Notes: a model not told the origin generated them from the letters alone. A stretch of 38,682 nucleotides of DNA from an uncultured Bacteroidaceae bacterium (GCA_939800445.1 CALNGU010000013.1:1-38682); one strand, 5' to 3'; positions 15,541 to 24,576 are shown, counted from the stretch's first letter. Translations and numbers: made by a program.

Positions 15541-17835
15541 TCACTCGGCGGTGCTCATCGAGTAGGGCATATCCTCGGGACGTATGCCGCGCTCGGTGTC
15601 GGGAGTGGCAGACATGGTGAAGTCAATTGTCGCGCCCGATGTCAGGTCGCCATAGGTGAAGTAGTTCTTGGTGTACTCCTCGCCGTTCACCTTGATGCCG
15701 CTGACGTAGCGGTTGGTGTCACTGTTGCCCTCGGCATTTATCTCGACTGTCTTGCCACCGGGCAGGTTGATTTGCACGTGGTCGAAGAGCGGTGCTCCGA
15801 TGACATACTGGTCAGTGCCGGGACATACGGGATAGAAGCCCATGGCCGAGAACACAAACCACGCCGATGTCTGCCCGTTGTCCTCGTCGCCGCAATAGCC
15901 GTCGGGCGTGGGACGGTAGAGGCGGGTCATCACGTCGCGCAGATGATTCTGCGCTTTCCACGGCTGGCCTGCGTAGTCGTAGAGGTAGATCATGTGCTGC
16001 ACGGGCTGGTTGCCGTGTGCATAGTTGCCCATGTTGACTATCTGCATCTCGCGTATCTCATGTATCACGAACCCATAGTAGCTGTCGTCGAACACTGGCG
16101 GCACGCTGAACACCGAGTCAAGCATTGTCACGAATGCATCCTTGCCCCCCATCAGCTCCATCAGCCCGGCAACATCATGGAAGACCGACCACGAGTAGTG
16201 CCAAGCATTGCCCTCGGTGAACGCGTCGCCCCACTTCAACGGATTGAGGTCGGGGAACGTGCCGTCCTCGTTGCGCCCGCTCATGAGGTTGGTGACGGGG
16301 TTGAAAATGTTCTTGTAGTTTGCTGCACGCTCCTTGTAGACCGCAATCTCGCTTTCCGGGCGGCCGAGAGCCTTGCCCATCTGGTATATGCACCAGTCGT
16401 CGTAGGCGTATTCGAGAGTGCGTGCTGCGTTCTCGTTGATGCCCACATTGTAGGGGACGTAACCAAGGCGGTTGTAGTAGTCGAAGCCCAACCTGCCCGT
16501 CGAGCTGACCGTCGGGTGCACGGCATTCGCCCCGTGCAGCAGCCCCTCAAACATCTTGTCGGCATCGACTTTGGTCAACCCCTTGAGGTAGGCATCAGCC
16601 ACCACCGAGGCGGAGTTGTTGCCTATCATGCAGCCCCTGTGGCCCGGGCTTGCCCACTCGGGGAAGAAACCGCTCTCAAGGTAGGTGTTGAGCAACCCCT
16701 CCTGCATCTGCTCGGCCATCTCGGGGAAGACAAGGTTAAGGAACGGGAAGAGGCAGCGGAACGTGTCCCAGAACCCCGTGTCGGTGAACATCCTGCCCGG
16801 CAGCACCTGCCCGTTGTAGGGGCTGTAGTGCATCACTTGCCCGTCGGCCGTCACCTCATGCAGCATCCTCGGGAACAGGACAGAGCGGTAGAAGCACGAG
16901 TAGAACGTGCGCAACCTGTCGATGTCGCCGTCACTGGCCACGATGCGGCCGAGCACATCGTTCCACCTGTCGCGGGCGGCATCCTTGACCGCGTCGAAGT
17001 CCTTGCCCTCGACCTCCTTCAGGTTCTGGAGAGCCTGCTCGGGGCTTATGAACGACGATGCGACCTTGACGTTCACTTTGTCGCCCCTCTCCGTGCGGAA
17101 GCCGACAATAGCCCCCACGTGGTCGCCCGTAAGCGCGGTGCGCCCTTTGGCCACAACGCTGTCCGACCACACGGCACTTGACGCGAATGGCTCGTCAAAC
17201 TGCACCACGAAATAGTTTTTGAAACCCTCGGGCACTCCCCCGCTGTTCTTCGTCGTGTAGCCCACCACCGTGCGGCCGTCGGGCAGCACCTCGACGTGCG
17301 AACCATTGTCAAAAGCATCGATGACCACGTATGATTCCTCACTCTCGGGGAATGTGAAGCGGAACGCCGCGCAACGCTCCGTCGGCGACATCTCGGCCAC
17401 CACGTCATGCTCAGCCAGGTAGACCTGGTAGTAGTAGGGCGTAGCCGTCTCCGCCTTGTGGGAGAACCACGACGCACGCTCGTCCTCCCCGATCTTCATC
17501 CCGCCCGTGACAGGCATGATGGAGAATTGCCCGTAGTCGTTGATCCAGGGGCTCGGCTGGTGCGTCTGCTTGAAACCGCGAATCTTGTCCGATGCATAGG
17601 TGTAAGCCCACCCGTCACCCATTCGCCCCGTCTGCGGTGTCCAGAAGTTCATGCCCCACGGCAGAGCCACGGCAGGGTAAGTGTTTCCGTTTGACAAGAG
17701 GAACTTCGAGTCCGTCCCCATGAGCGTGTTGACATAATCCACCGGCTCGTAAGCCTCGCACTGCTCGACCGTTTGTTGGGCGCATCCCCACAACGCCAGG
17801 ATGCCGGCCGCCGCCAAAGGTTTCAAAAGATTCAT
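15541..17835 (-). CDS. GH92 alpha-mannosidase, predicted lipoprotein
   Basis: 764 aa, the usual GH92 length. A lipobox with Cys18 (ILALWGCAQ) suggests a lipid-anchored protein at the periplasm or surface. GH92 hallmarks run through the protein: VNTLMGTDS near 36, YPAVALPWGMNFWTPQ, GFKQTHQPSPWINDYGQF, DTGFWDTFRCLFPFL, EGNAWHYSWSVFHD and the calcium/catalytic region GYCGDEDNGQTSAWFVFSAM near 645. GH92 enzymes are calcium-dependent exo-mannosidases, mostly alpha-1,2 with some other linkages, acting on N-glycans or yeast mannan; the exact linkage cannot be read from the motifs. No SusC/SusD genes are adjacent. It has its own terminator and a promoter segment shared with glf. Confidence 0.93.
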   Translation of the reverse strand: MNLLKPLAAAGILALWGCAQQTVEQCEAYEPVDYVNTLMGTDSKFLLSNGNTYPAVALPWGMNFWTPQTGRMGDGWAYTYASDKIRGFKQTHQPSPWINDYGQFSIMPVTGGMKIGEDERASWFSHKAETATPYYYQVYLAEHDVVAEMSPTERCAAFRFTFPESEESYVVIDAFDNGSHVEVLPDGRTVVGYTTKNSGGVPEGFKNYFVVQFDEPFASSAVWSDSVVAKGRTALTGDHVGAIVGFRTERGDKVNVKVASSFISPEQALQNLKEVEGKDFDAVKDAARDRWNDVLGRIVASDGDIDRLRTFYSCFYRSVLFPRMLHEVTADGQVMHYSPYNGQVLPGRMFTDTGFWDTFRCLFPFLNLVFPEMAEQMQEGLLNTYLESGFFPEWASPGHRGCMIGNNSASVVADAYLKGLTKVDADKMFEGLLHGANAVHPTVSSTGRLGFDYYNRLGYVPYNVGINENAARTLEYAYDDWCIYQMGKALGRPESEIAVYKERAANYKNIFNPVTNLMSGRNEDGTFPDLNPLKWGDAFTEGNAWHYSWSVFHDVAGLMELMGGKDAFVTMLDSVFSVPPVFDDSYYGFVIHEIREMQIVNMGNYAHGNQPVQHMIYLYDYAGQPWKAQNHLRDVMTRLYRPTPDGYCGDEDNGQTSAWFVFSAMGFYPVCPGTDQYVIGAPLFDHVQINLPGGKTVEINAEGNSDTNRYVSGIKVNGEEYTKNYFTYGDLTSGATIDFTMSATPDTERGIRPEDMPYSMSTAE

Positions 17836-17854
17836 ATGCTCAAATGTTTAAGTC

Positions 17855-17885
17855 GTTTCGATGGGGTAAAAGTAGGAATAAAATT
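17855..17885 (-). promoter_or_regulatory. promoter-proximal repeat before GH92 (copy 1)
   Basis: 31 bp matching 19099-19129 with two mismatches, the last 22 bp identical. On the minus strand it contains ATTTTATTCC followed by TACTTTTA, close to TAnnTTTG, ending 20 bp before the GH92 start. Confidence 0.6.
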
Positions 17886-17934
17886 CCAGTTACCATGCCG
17901 CCCCGGACCATTTAGGACAAAAAGCCATACTCGC

Positions 17935-19068
17935 CTACAATATTGTCAATCCAAATACTTTTTCAATTATCGGAGCCATGTCGTAATACTTGTATTCAGC
18001 CAGTCTTCCACCAAACAGCACCATCGGCTCGCGTTCGGCAAGTGCCTTGTAACGCTCATAAAGAGCGTTGTTTTTCAAGTCATTCACTGGATAATATGGC
18101 TCCATCCCATCTTTCCACTCCATACTATATTCACGGGAAATGACGCTTTGGGGGCAATCATAGACCGCATCGCCAAACATCTCGAAGTGCTTATGCTCTA
18201 TTATGCGGGTGAACGGGACTTCCGAGTCCGTATAGTTGACCACCGCGTTGCCTTGATAATTGGGGGTATTGACAACCTCCTCCTCAAAACGCACAGTCCT
18301 GTAATCAAGCTTCCCGTAGCGGTAATCATAGAATTCGTCCACCTTTCCCGTATAAACTATCCTGTCGGCAATATGCTCCCAATACGCACGGTCTTCAAAA
18401 AAATCGACACCCGTAACGGTCTCCACCCCCTCAAGAAGCCCTTCGATGAGCCTGTTGTATCCACCCATTGGCACACCCTGGTAGCTGTCATTGAAATAGT
18501 TGTTATCAAAGACCAGACGCACTGGAAGCCTTTTGATTATGAACGCCGGCAAGTCCTCGCACTTGCGCCCCCACTGCTTCTCCGTGTAGCCTTTGATCAA
18601 TGCCTCATAAACATCCCTGCCAACGAGGACCAGAGCTTGTTCCTCAAGATTGGAGGGCTGCCTCCCGCCGAGCCTGCGGACAGCATCGGCCTTTTGTTCC
18701 TGCAACTTCGCATACGCGTCCCCTGGGGAAACCACACCCCACATCTGGTGGAAAGTGTTCATGTTGAAAGGCAGGTTGAAAAGCCTCCCCTTGTAATTCG
18801 CCACCGGGCTGTTGGTGTAACGATTGAATTCCACTATGGAGTTCACAAAGTCCCACACTTTCCTGTTCGAGGTGTGGAAAATATGCGCCCCGTATTTATG
18901 CACATTGATTCCAGCAACATTCTCACAAAAGACATTCCCCCCGAGGTGCGGACGCCTGTCTATCACCAGGCATCTCTTGCCCTCGTTTCTTGCACGATAG
19001 GCGAAAGTTGAACCGAACAAACCAGACCCGACGATCAGATAATCATAATGCACATTGCTTGCCATCAC
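17935..19068 (-). CDS. glf: UDP-galactopyranose mutase
   Basis: 377 aa, a normal length. The N-terminal FAD-binding motif is YLIVGSGLFGSTFAYRAR, followed by the family signatures DRRPHLGGNVF, INVHKYGAHIFHTSN and EFNRYTNSPVANYKG. Later landmarks are IKGYTEKQWGRKC, RLPVRLVFDNNYFND, YQGVPMGGYNRL and a C-terminal FGGRLAEYKYYDM. It interconverts UDP-galactopyranose and UDP-galactofuranose in the cytosol using reduced FAD, supplying galactofuranose for surface glycans. Met2 is an equally good start. It is divergent from the glycosyltransferase genes to the right, which fits a surface-polysaccharide locus. Base composition is slightly AT-richer than its neighbours, as often seen in exchanged glycan genes. 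Confidence 0.95.
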   Translation of the reverse strand: MMASNVHYDYLIVGSGLFGSTFAYRARNEGKRCLVIDRRPHLGGNVFCENVAGINVHKYGAHIFHTSNRKVWDFVNSIVEFNRYTNSPVANYKGRLFNLPFNMNTFHQMWGVVSPGDAYAKLQEQKADAVRRLGGRQPSNLEEQALVLVGRDVYEALIKGYTEKQWGRKCEDLPAFIIKRLPVRLVFDNNYFNDSYQGVPMGGYNRLIEGLLEGVETVTGVDFFEDRAYWEHIADRIVYTGKVDEFYDYRYGKLDYRTVRFEEEVVNTPNYQGNAVVNYTDSEVPFTRIIEHKHFEMFGDAVYDCPQSVISREYSMEWKDGMEPYYPVNDLKNNALYERYKALAEREPMVLFGGRLAEYKYYDMAPIIEKVFGLTIL

Positions 19069-19098
19069 TCACTAATCACTTGTTTTCCAATTCAAGAT

Positions 19099-19129
19099 GT
19101 TTTGATAGGGTAAAAGTAGGAATAAAATT
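19099..19129 (-). promoter_or_regulatory. promoter-proximal repeat before glf (copy 2)
   Basis: Second copy of the 31-bp segment at 17855-17885, ending 31 bp before the glf start. Two minus-strand genes therefore share a near-identical promoter region, which suggests co-regulation or duplication. Confidence 0.6.
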
Positions 19130-19227
19130 TCACATACGCCCACCGCACCCGCCACAATCCGACACGCGCAGCCGCCAAGGCGGGACGGCAGGCGGGGATG
19201 GCGCACCAGGGATGCCGCCGCCGGCAC

Positions 19228-19400
19228 AAAACACGCAACGGGCCGGCGGGAACTTGCATGAGGGTGAGGGAAAACTTGCACATGGCCAGGGGAAAAGTTC
19301 ATTCAAAAGTTTTGTTTATATATTCAAAACTTTGGTTTATTAAAACAAAACTTTTGTTTTAATATTCAGAAGTTTTGTTTTTACTTTTCCCTTGGGGACA
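19228..19400. repeat. 21-22-bp periodic repeat and palindrome element (copy B)
   Basis: GC-rich units open at 19228, 19249 and 19271, with AACTTGCA-type anchors (AACACGCA 19230, AACTTGCA 19251 and 19273) spaced 21 then 22 bp, the same spacing as copy A. After a short 12-bp unit come four AT-rich 21-bp units at 19305, 19326, 19347 and 19368, variants of aaAACTTTTGTTTaatATTC. A perfect palindrome TATTAAAACAAAA-C-TTTTGTTTTAATA lies at 19338-19364. AGGGGAAAAG near 19288 and CTTTTCCCTT near 19384 form an imperfect outer inverted pair. Confidence 0.75.
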
Positions 19401-19547
19401 TGGAGGTTTCCATCTGGGGAGGTGCGGGTCTGCCACGGGGGATGGCGGGTTTCCTCCTTGACCTGACGACACTGGGGGACTGGCGTGCGCGCCGCACTGC
19501 CCCGCCCGCAGCGCACGGCGGGGTGTGCCGGAATCGGCAACTTTCTT

Positions 19548-19555
19548 TATATTTG
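19548..19555 (+). promoter_or_regulatory. -7 box of the glycosyltransferase operon
   Basis: TATATTTG matches TAnnTTTG exactly, 34 bp before the ATG at 19590. It sets the start of the first glycosyltransferase. Confidence 0.65.
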
Positions 19556-19589
19556 CCAATCAATTCATTACAAAAGGCAACAGAATCTC

Positions 19590-21629
19590 ATGGGACAAAA
19601 GGAAGGAATGCACATCTTCTTCGCCCTCGACGACGGCTACAGCCAGCATTGCTGCACGGCGATGGCGTCAATCCTGGCGAACAACGGGGACACGCCAATC
19701 CACTTCCACCTGCTGACCGACGGCATCAGCGACGGCAACAGGAGCAAGCTGGAGCGACTCGCCGCGCGGCATGGCGATGCAAGCATCCATTACGAGACGG
19801 TCGGCGGTGGCGTGTTTGACAGCCTCCCGCTCAACATAGACTACATATCAAAGCAGACCTACTACCGCTATGCGATAGCCGAGCTCTTCCCCGACCTCGA
19901 CAAAGCCCTCTACCTTGACTGCGACCTCGTGGTCAACGGACCGCTGGCGGAACTGTGGCAGACCGACCTGACGGGATGCCTCTGCGCTGGGGTGAGGGAC
20001 TTGTGGATTGAGGGCATACACTACAAGCCCGAGATAGGGTTGCCGCTTGACGAGCTGTACGTCAACGCCGGCGTGCTGCTGCTCAACCTGAGGATGATGA
20101 GGGACGAAGGCACTTTCGCCGCCCTGTGCGAGGCCACGTCGCGGCCTCAGTTCAAAGCACGCTTCCAGGACCAGGATGCCATCAACATAGTGTGCCGTGG
20201 GCGCATCAAAGAGCTGCCGGCGAAGTTCAACTTCACGAGCGAGGACGCGCTCAGGCATCCCGATGCCGCCGGCGGGGCAATCATCGTCCACTACACCGGG
20301 GAGAGGAAACCTTGGGGCGAGAGGCGGTGCGGCAACCCGCTCAAGGGGCTCTACTTCGACTACCTGTCGATGACGCCTTACAGGAAGACGGCATTGCAGA
20401 GGTTCGCGTCGGGTGCGGCACGATGTCTCGGCAAACCGTTCCGCAAGAGGCAGGCGGCGGCACGCCCGTTGCGTGTGGCGTTGCTCATCGACGAGTTCTT
20501 TGGCGGGGCGGGGACAGCCTATGGCGGCTACGGGTTCCTCGCACGTCACTACATCGCCAAATACCTGCCCTGCGACGACATCCAGATTGATGTCCTGCTG
20601 GGGTTGAACCCGCGCAGCCGCAGGAGGAAAGCCGTCAGGACGAGGGTTGACAATGTCGATGTCTACAGGCTGCCAGGGCGGCGGCACGCGGCAAGGTGGT
20701 TCAGGAAGATGAACTATGATTTGTATTTCTCAATCGAGCTGACCACCTCTTTCCTTAAATATGAAAAGGCACAGGACAAACGCCTGCTGCTGTGGGTGCA
20801 GGACCCGCGCCCGTGGGACGAGTGGCTGGAGATCGAGACGGTCAAGCTGTTCCCCGAGTCGTGCTACTGGAACACCGAGGTCTATGAGTTGGTGCACAGG
20901 CTGTATGAGGAGAACCGCGTGAGATTTGTCACCCAAGGACGCTTCCTCATCGAGAAAGCCAAGTGCCTCTACCGCCTGCACCCCGACACGCCCATGATGT
21001 TCCTGCCCAATCCAGTGGACATAGACCCGCGTTTCGACGTGGGAAGTTACGAGAAGAAGAACCACATCATCTTCATAGGCCGCATCGAGTCGGTCAAACG
21101 CGGGTGGCTCTTTTGCGAAATCGCCAAGAGGATGCCCGAGTACGAATTCTTCATGCTCGGCCAATCGTTCAGGGAAAAGGCGCAAAACGACAGCATCATG
21201 GAGCAGTACCGCCACGGCATCCCCAACCTGCACTTCGTGGGACACGTCGAGGGTGAGGAGAAGAACGGATACATCCGCGATGCCAAAATCCTCGTCAACA
21301 CATCCATCCACGAGGCACTCCCCGTCACGTTCCTCGAAGCACTTGCCTACGGGACGCTGCTCGTCAGTTGCCGCAACCCCGAGGGGCTGACTGAAAAGTT
21401 CGGCATCTACACGGGGCAGGTGCTTGGGGACGGATTCGACAAGATAGACCTCTTCGTCAACGCCATAAAGACCCTTATGACCGACGAGGACAGGAGGAAG
21501 GAACTGTCGGTTGCCGCTCATGAATACGTCAAGCGGACGCACAACGTCACCGACTTCATCAGGAACACGAGGGCGTTGCTCCGCGAGGAAGCCGCCCGCC
21601 GCAGTCAATCACACGCCAAAACATCCTGA
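19590..21629 (+). CDS. two-domain glycosyltransferase, GT8 fused to GT4
   Basis: 679 aa from the ATG at 19590; the open frame starts at 19485 but lies before the promoter, and Met7 is an alternative. Residues 1-265 are a GT8 domain: FALDDGYSQHCCTAMASI, the metal-binding DCD at 110-112, YVNAGVLLLNL at 157, and HYTGERKPW near 234. Residues about 293-679 are a GT4 domain: LLIDEFFGGAGTAYGGYG near the start, IIFIGRIESVKRG, LHFVGHVEGEEKNGY and the HEALPVTFLEALAYG nucleotide-sugar site. Both are retaining enzymes, so the protein may add two sugars in sequence. It has no membrane segments and should act at the inner membrane face. First gene of a four-gene run; the next gene starts 2 bp after its stop. 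Confidence 0.88.
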   Translation: MGQKEGMHIFFALDDGYSQHCCTAMASILANNGDTPIHFHLLTDGISDGNRSKLERLAARHGDASIHYETVGGGVFDSLPLNIDYISKQTYYRYAIAELFPDLDKALYLDCDLVVNGPLAELWQTDLTGCLCAGVRDLWIEGIHYKPEIGLPLDELYVNAGVLLLNLRMMRDEGTFAALCEATSRPQFKARFQDQDAINIVCRGRIKELPAKFNFTSEDALRHPDAAGGAIIVHYTGERKPWGERRCGNPLKGLYFDYLSMTPYRKTALQRFASGAARCLGKPFRKRQAAARPLRVALLIDEFFGGAGTAYGGYGFLARHYIAKYLPCDDIQIDVLLGLNPRSRRRKAVRTRVDNVDVYRLPGRRHAARWFRKMNYDLYFSIELTTSFLKYEKAQDKRLLLWVQDPRPWDEWLEIETVKLFPESCYWNTEVYELVHRLYEENRVRFVTQGRFLIEKAKCLYRLHPDTPMMFLPNPVDIDPRFDVGSYEKKNHIIFIGRIESVKRGWLFCEIAKRMPEYEFFMLGQSFREKAQNDSIMEQYRHGIPNLHFVGHVEGEEKNGYIRDAKILVNTSIHEALPVTFLEALAYGTLLVSCRNPEGLTEKFGIYTGQVLGDGFDKIDLFVNAIKTLMTDEDRRKELSVAAHEYVKRTHNVTDFIRNTRALLREEAARRSQSHAKTS

Positions 21630-21631
21630 CC

Positions 21632-22597
21632 ATGCCACCCAAAGTCTCAGTCATAATCCCCGTTTACAACATTGAGGAATCCGTGGGGACTTGCCTCCAG
21701 TCCGTCACGGGGCAGACGTTCCGCGACCTGGAAATCATCGTGGTCAACGACGGGAGCACTGACGGCTCGCTGGAGGTCATAAAAAGATATGCCGCCACCG
21801 ACAGCCGCATAGTCATAGTGGACAAGCAAAACGAGGGACTGGCCTATGCCCGCCGCTCGGGATTGCAAGTGGCGCGGGGGGAGTACGTGCAACATCTCGA
21901 CGGTGACGACTACCTTGAGCCGGATGCAATCGAAGTGCTGTACTCAAAGGCGGTGGAGGAGGATGCCGACATGGTGTCTTTCCCGTTCTACTTCGACTAC
22001 CCGGACAGACGGAGGGCGACGAAGCTGGCAACGGGTGTGTACGATTCCGTGTCGTTCATCTATTCCACGGCGTTCTGCCGCAACTACTGGGCGGCGTGGT
22101 CACATATGCACCGGCGTTCACTGTATGACGGAGTGACATTTGAGAGGATAAACTACGGCGAGGATGTCTACCTCACGTCGCAGCTTGCCTGTTTTGCCAG
22201 GAAGATAGTGGTGATTGATTCCCACCCTTTGCTGCACTACATCATCCGCAACGACTCCATCTCTTTCGGGACATTCTCCGACCAAAAGGCGCGGGACATC
22301 GAGACCTACCCCCGTCTTGTCAGGGACTTCTACAAAGACAAGCCCACCTATCCGCAGGTCGAGAAGGCTCTTGCCAACATCGAGCTGGGGGCTATCGCCC
22401 TGCTGCTCAGCAAGCGGCGGTTCGGGGATGCCCCACGGCTGGCAAAGAGAGCTATGGAAATCGAAAGGCAGTTCCCCGGATTGCTCCGCCAACGCCCTGC
22501 CCGGCATTGGCGCAGTCTGCTCATGGCCTATGCCAAGGGCGAAAGGTGGGGACGTTTGATGAAGATGTACTACGCCTTGACACGGAAACTAAAGTGA
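21632..22597 (+). CDS. family 2 glycosyltransferase
   Basis: 321 aa with a standard GT-A N-terminal half: VSVIIPVYNIEESVGTCLQS, IIVVNDGSTDGS near residue 38, NEGLAYARRSGLQVARGEYV and the metal-binding LDGDDYLEPDA near 90. The acceptor half contains FERINYGEDVYLTSQL. Inverting GT2 enzymes transfer a sugar from a nucleotide donor to a lipid-linked or glycan acceptor; donor and acceptor cannot be predicted. It begins 2 bp after the GT8-GT4 stop, so it is translationally coupled. No membrane helices are evident. Confidence 0.9.
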   Translation: MPPKVSVIIPVYNIEESVGTCLQSVTGQTFRDLEIIVVNDGSTDGSLEVIKRYAATDSRIVIVDKQNEGLAYARRSGLQVARGEYVQHLDGDDYLEPDAIEVLYSKAVEEDADMVSFPFYFDYPDRRRATKLATGVYDSVSFIYSTAFCRNYWAAWSHMHRRSLYDGVTFERINYGEDVYLTSQLACFARKIVVIDSHPLLHYIIRNDSISFGTFSDQKARDIETYPRLVRDFYKDKPTYPQVEKALANIELGAIALLLSKRRFGDAPRLAKRAMEIERQFPGLLRQRPARHWRSLLMAYAKGERWGRLMKMYYALTRKLK

Positions 22598-22604
22598 GCC
22601 GGGC

Positions 22605-23726
22605 ATGAAGATACTGTTTTTTTCCCACGGCAAACGCGCCAACGGCGGGGCGGAAAGATGCCTGCTGGAGTTGGTCAAGGCACTGAAACAAGCCCGCCCT
22701 GAATGGGAATTGTACGCCACATTCCCCGCTGATGACGAGTTGTCCGCGATGCTTCGCCCCTACCTGTCGGGCTGCGCGTTCATCCGCCAGCCATGGTGGC
22801 TGGTGCGCCCCAGGAAAAACAACCTTTTGAAGCGGCTGCTGTTCAGGATGAAAGCGGGTGCTGCAATCCGCAAGACGACAAACTACATCAGGCGCATCGC
22901 CCCCGACATCGCCGTCACCAACACACTGGCAACCCCCATCGGGGCGATAAGCTCACGGGCTGCCGGCTGCCGGCACTGGTGGTTCGTCCACGAGATACCC
23001 GAGGTGGCGGGCAACCTGGCCTATCTTTTCGGCGAAAGGCATTCGTTGGAGATGGTGGACCGCCTGTCGCAGAAGGTGCTTGTCCCCTCGGCTTTCACCA
23101 GGGACTATTACTCCAGCCTCATCAAAGGCCATGGGAAAATCGCGATAATAAACCAATCGGTCAACGTCACGACCGCTCCCCGCGAGGCAACAGGCCGCCC
23201 GTGGACCATCGGGATGCTGGGCAACTTCGAGCCCAACAAAGGACAGCACATCGCCGTGCAAGCATTGCGCCTGGTGGTGGCAAGCTGTCCCGACACGCAT
23301 TTGCTGCTCATAGGCGGCAACGGCAGCAAATATGCCCATGAGTTGCGTGCGACGATTTCCGCCTGTGGGTTGGACGGCAACGTGACAATCATCGACCGCA
23401 CGCCCGACCCGCATCCTTTGCTGCGGCAGGCAGACATTGGTCTCGTCTGTTCGAGGTTTGAGACTTTCGGCCGCGTCATCGTCGAGTGCCTCAAGTGCGG
23501 TCTGCCTGTTCTTGTACCGGATGCCCCGTTTGGACGCGAACTGGTGGATGACGGCCGCAACGGCTTGCTGTTCTGCCGCGACGATGCCGCCGACCTGGCG
23601 GAGAAAATGATGATGCTGCGGCACAGGGACTTGGACGAGATGCGGCGCAACGCCCTGGCTTCGGTCGAGGGACGTTTCACGGGGCAGGCTTTCGCAAACG
23701 ATTTCATCTCACTGACAAACGACTGA
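22605..23726 (+). CDS. family 4 glycosyltransferase
   Basis: 373 aa, the normal GT4 length. The N-terminal half starts KILFFSHGKRANGGAERCLL, with the glycine-rich acceptor-side loop. The C-terminal half contains IGMLGNFEPNKGQHIAVQAL, HLLLIGGNG, ADIGLVCSRFETFGRVIVEC (the EX7E-type donor site) and GRNGLLFCRDDAADLAEKM. GT4 enzymes are retaining transferases of mannose, glucose, galactose or related sugars; the donor is unknown. It starts 7 bp after the GT2 gene and 5 bp before the DUF5672 gene, so it belongs to the same operon. Confidence 0.9.
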   Translation: MKILFFSHGKRANGGAERCLLELVKALKQARPEWELYATFPADDELSAMLRPYLSGCAFIRQPWWLVRPRKNNLLKRLLFRMKAGAAIRKTTNYIRRIAPDIAVTNTLATPIGAISSRAAGCRHWWFVHEIPEVAGNLAYLFGERHSLEMVDRLSQKVLVPSAFTRDYYSSLIKGHGKIAIINQSVNVTTAPREATGRPWTIGMLGNFEPNKGQHIAVQALRLVVASCPDTHLLLIGGNGSKYAHELRATISACGLDGNVTIIDRTPDPHPLLRQADIGLVCSRFETFGRVIVECLKCGLPVLVPDAPFGRELVDDGRNGLLFCRDDAADLAEKMMMLRHRDLDEMRRNALASVEGRFTGQAFANDFISLTND

Positions 23727-23731
23727 GCGAC

Positions 23732-24532
23732 ATGGACAAAAGCAAGATAATCATCGTCACGCCCATATATTCCACCTCCATCACCGTAGCCGAGGCGGCG
23801 GCGCTCCGCCAGTGCCGGGATGTCCTGCACAGCTATCACAGGTGCATCGTCAAACCCCGCTCGCTGGACGTTGCGGAGCTCGCGCGGCAATATGCCGTGG
23901 ACAGCGTGGTGCCGTTTGATGACGGCTACTTCAAGGGCATTGCCGGCTACAACAGCTTGATGATGTCGGCCGAGTTTTATCAGGCGTTTGAGGCATACGA
24001 TTACATCCTCATCTACCAGACCGACGCATGGGTTTTCAGCGACCAGTTGGAGGAGTGGTGCGGCAGGGGCTATGATTACGTCGGCGCGCCATGGATTCCC
24101 AAGCCAAAGTACCGCAAGGCCTACTACCGTGCATTCTACTGTCTCAAGCACATCTATGACCTTGCCGCCCGCAGGCCTGATTATCGCAGTCTCTGGTACA
24201 AGGTCGGCAACGGGGGGCTCTCGTTGCGGCGCACGTCGTCATTAATCCGCACGGCCGTGGAGCTGCGCCCCGTGGTCGAGACCTACTTGGCCAACAACGG
24301 CATCAAATATTACAACGAGGACATCTTTTGGAGCATAGGAGCCAACAAGCACGGTGCAGGCCTACGTATCCCCGGGTGGCGGGAGGCATTGCAATTTGCC
24401 TTTGATATGCATCCGTCGTTATGTCTTGAATTGAATGGCGGGAGATTGCCATTCGGATGCCATGGGTGGAATAAATTTCAGACCGAGATGGGGCAGTTCT
24501 GGCAGCACCGCATCGACTGGCAGCAAGGATGA
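23732..24532 (+). CDS. DUF5672-family protein, putative glycosyltransferase
   Basis: 266 aa. The landmarks match DUF5672, a family found in polysaccharide loci: IIIVTPIYSTSITVAEAAAL at the start, FSDQLEEWCGRGYDYVGAPW (with YQTDAWV just before it), VGNGGLSLRRTSS, NEDIFWSIGANKHG and a C-terminal PFGCHGWNKF. The DAW and NED acidic positions look like a GT-A-type metal site; that is inference, and no activity is established to my knowledge. Last gene of the four-gene plus-strand run. No membrane segment. The 44 bp to the convergent gene at 24577 contain no strong terminator. Confidence 0.78.
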   Translation: MDKSKIIIVTPIYSTSITVAEAAALRQCRDVLHSYHRCIVKPRSLDVAELARQYAVDSVVPFDDGYFKGIAGYNSLMMSAEFYQAFEAYDYILIYQTDAWVFSDQLEEWCGRGYDYVGAPWIPKPKYRKAYYRAFYCLKHIYDLAARRPDYRSLWYKVGNGGLSLRRTSSLIRTAVELRPVVETYLANNGIKYYNEDIFWSIGANKHGAGLRIPGWREALQFAFDMHPSLCLELNGGRLPFGCHGWNKFQTEMGQFWQHRIDWQQG

Positions 24533-24576
24533 GGCTGCCGCTGCATGGCACGTGCAGGTCGCGCGGGCCAGGCGTT

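Larger units (their letters stand above)
19069..19589. other. 521-bp intergenic region between glf and the glycosyltransferase operon
   Basis: From left to right it holds the glf promoter repeat (19099-19129), a GC-rich tract, the periodic/palindromic element (19228-19400), another GC-rich tract with the word GGGGATGGCG (19437) also at 19194, and the plus-strand promoter at 19548. I see no supported gene in it. Confidence 0.6.

Noticed and set aside
15451-17181. Long plus-strand open frame of 576 codons opposite the GH92 gene
   Set aside because: It is antisense to a convincing GH92 gene, is rich in H/V/R/A as expected from GC-rich codon shadowing, and has no domain or promoter.
15541-17835. 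Classic SusCD polysaccharide utilisation locus around the GH92 gene
   Set aside because: No SusC/SusD, sulfatase or hybrid sensor gene is adjacent; neighbours are ribD and glf.
19286-19395. Invertible promoter between inverted repeats
   Set aside because: The inverted arms are short and imperfect, the -7 box at 19548 lies outside them, and there is no invertase in the window; structure kept only as a repeat.
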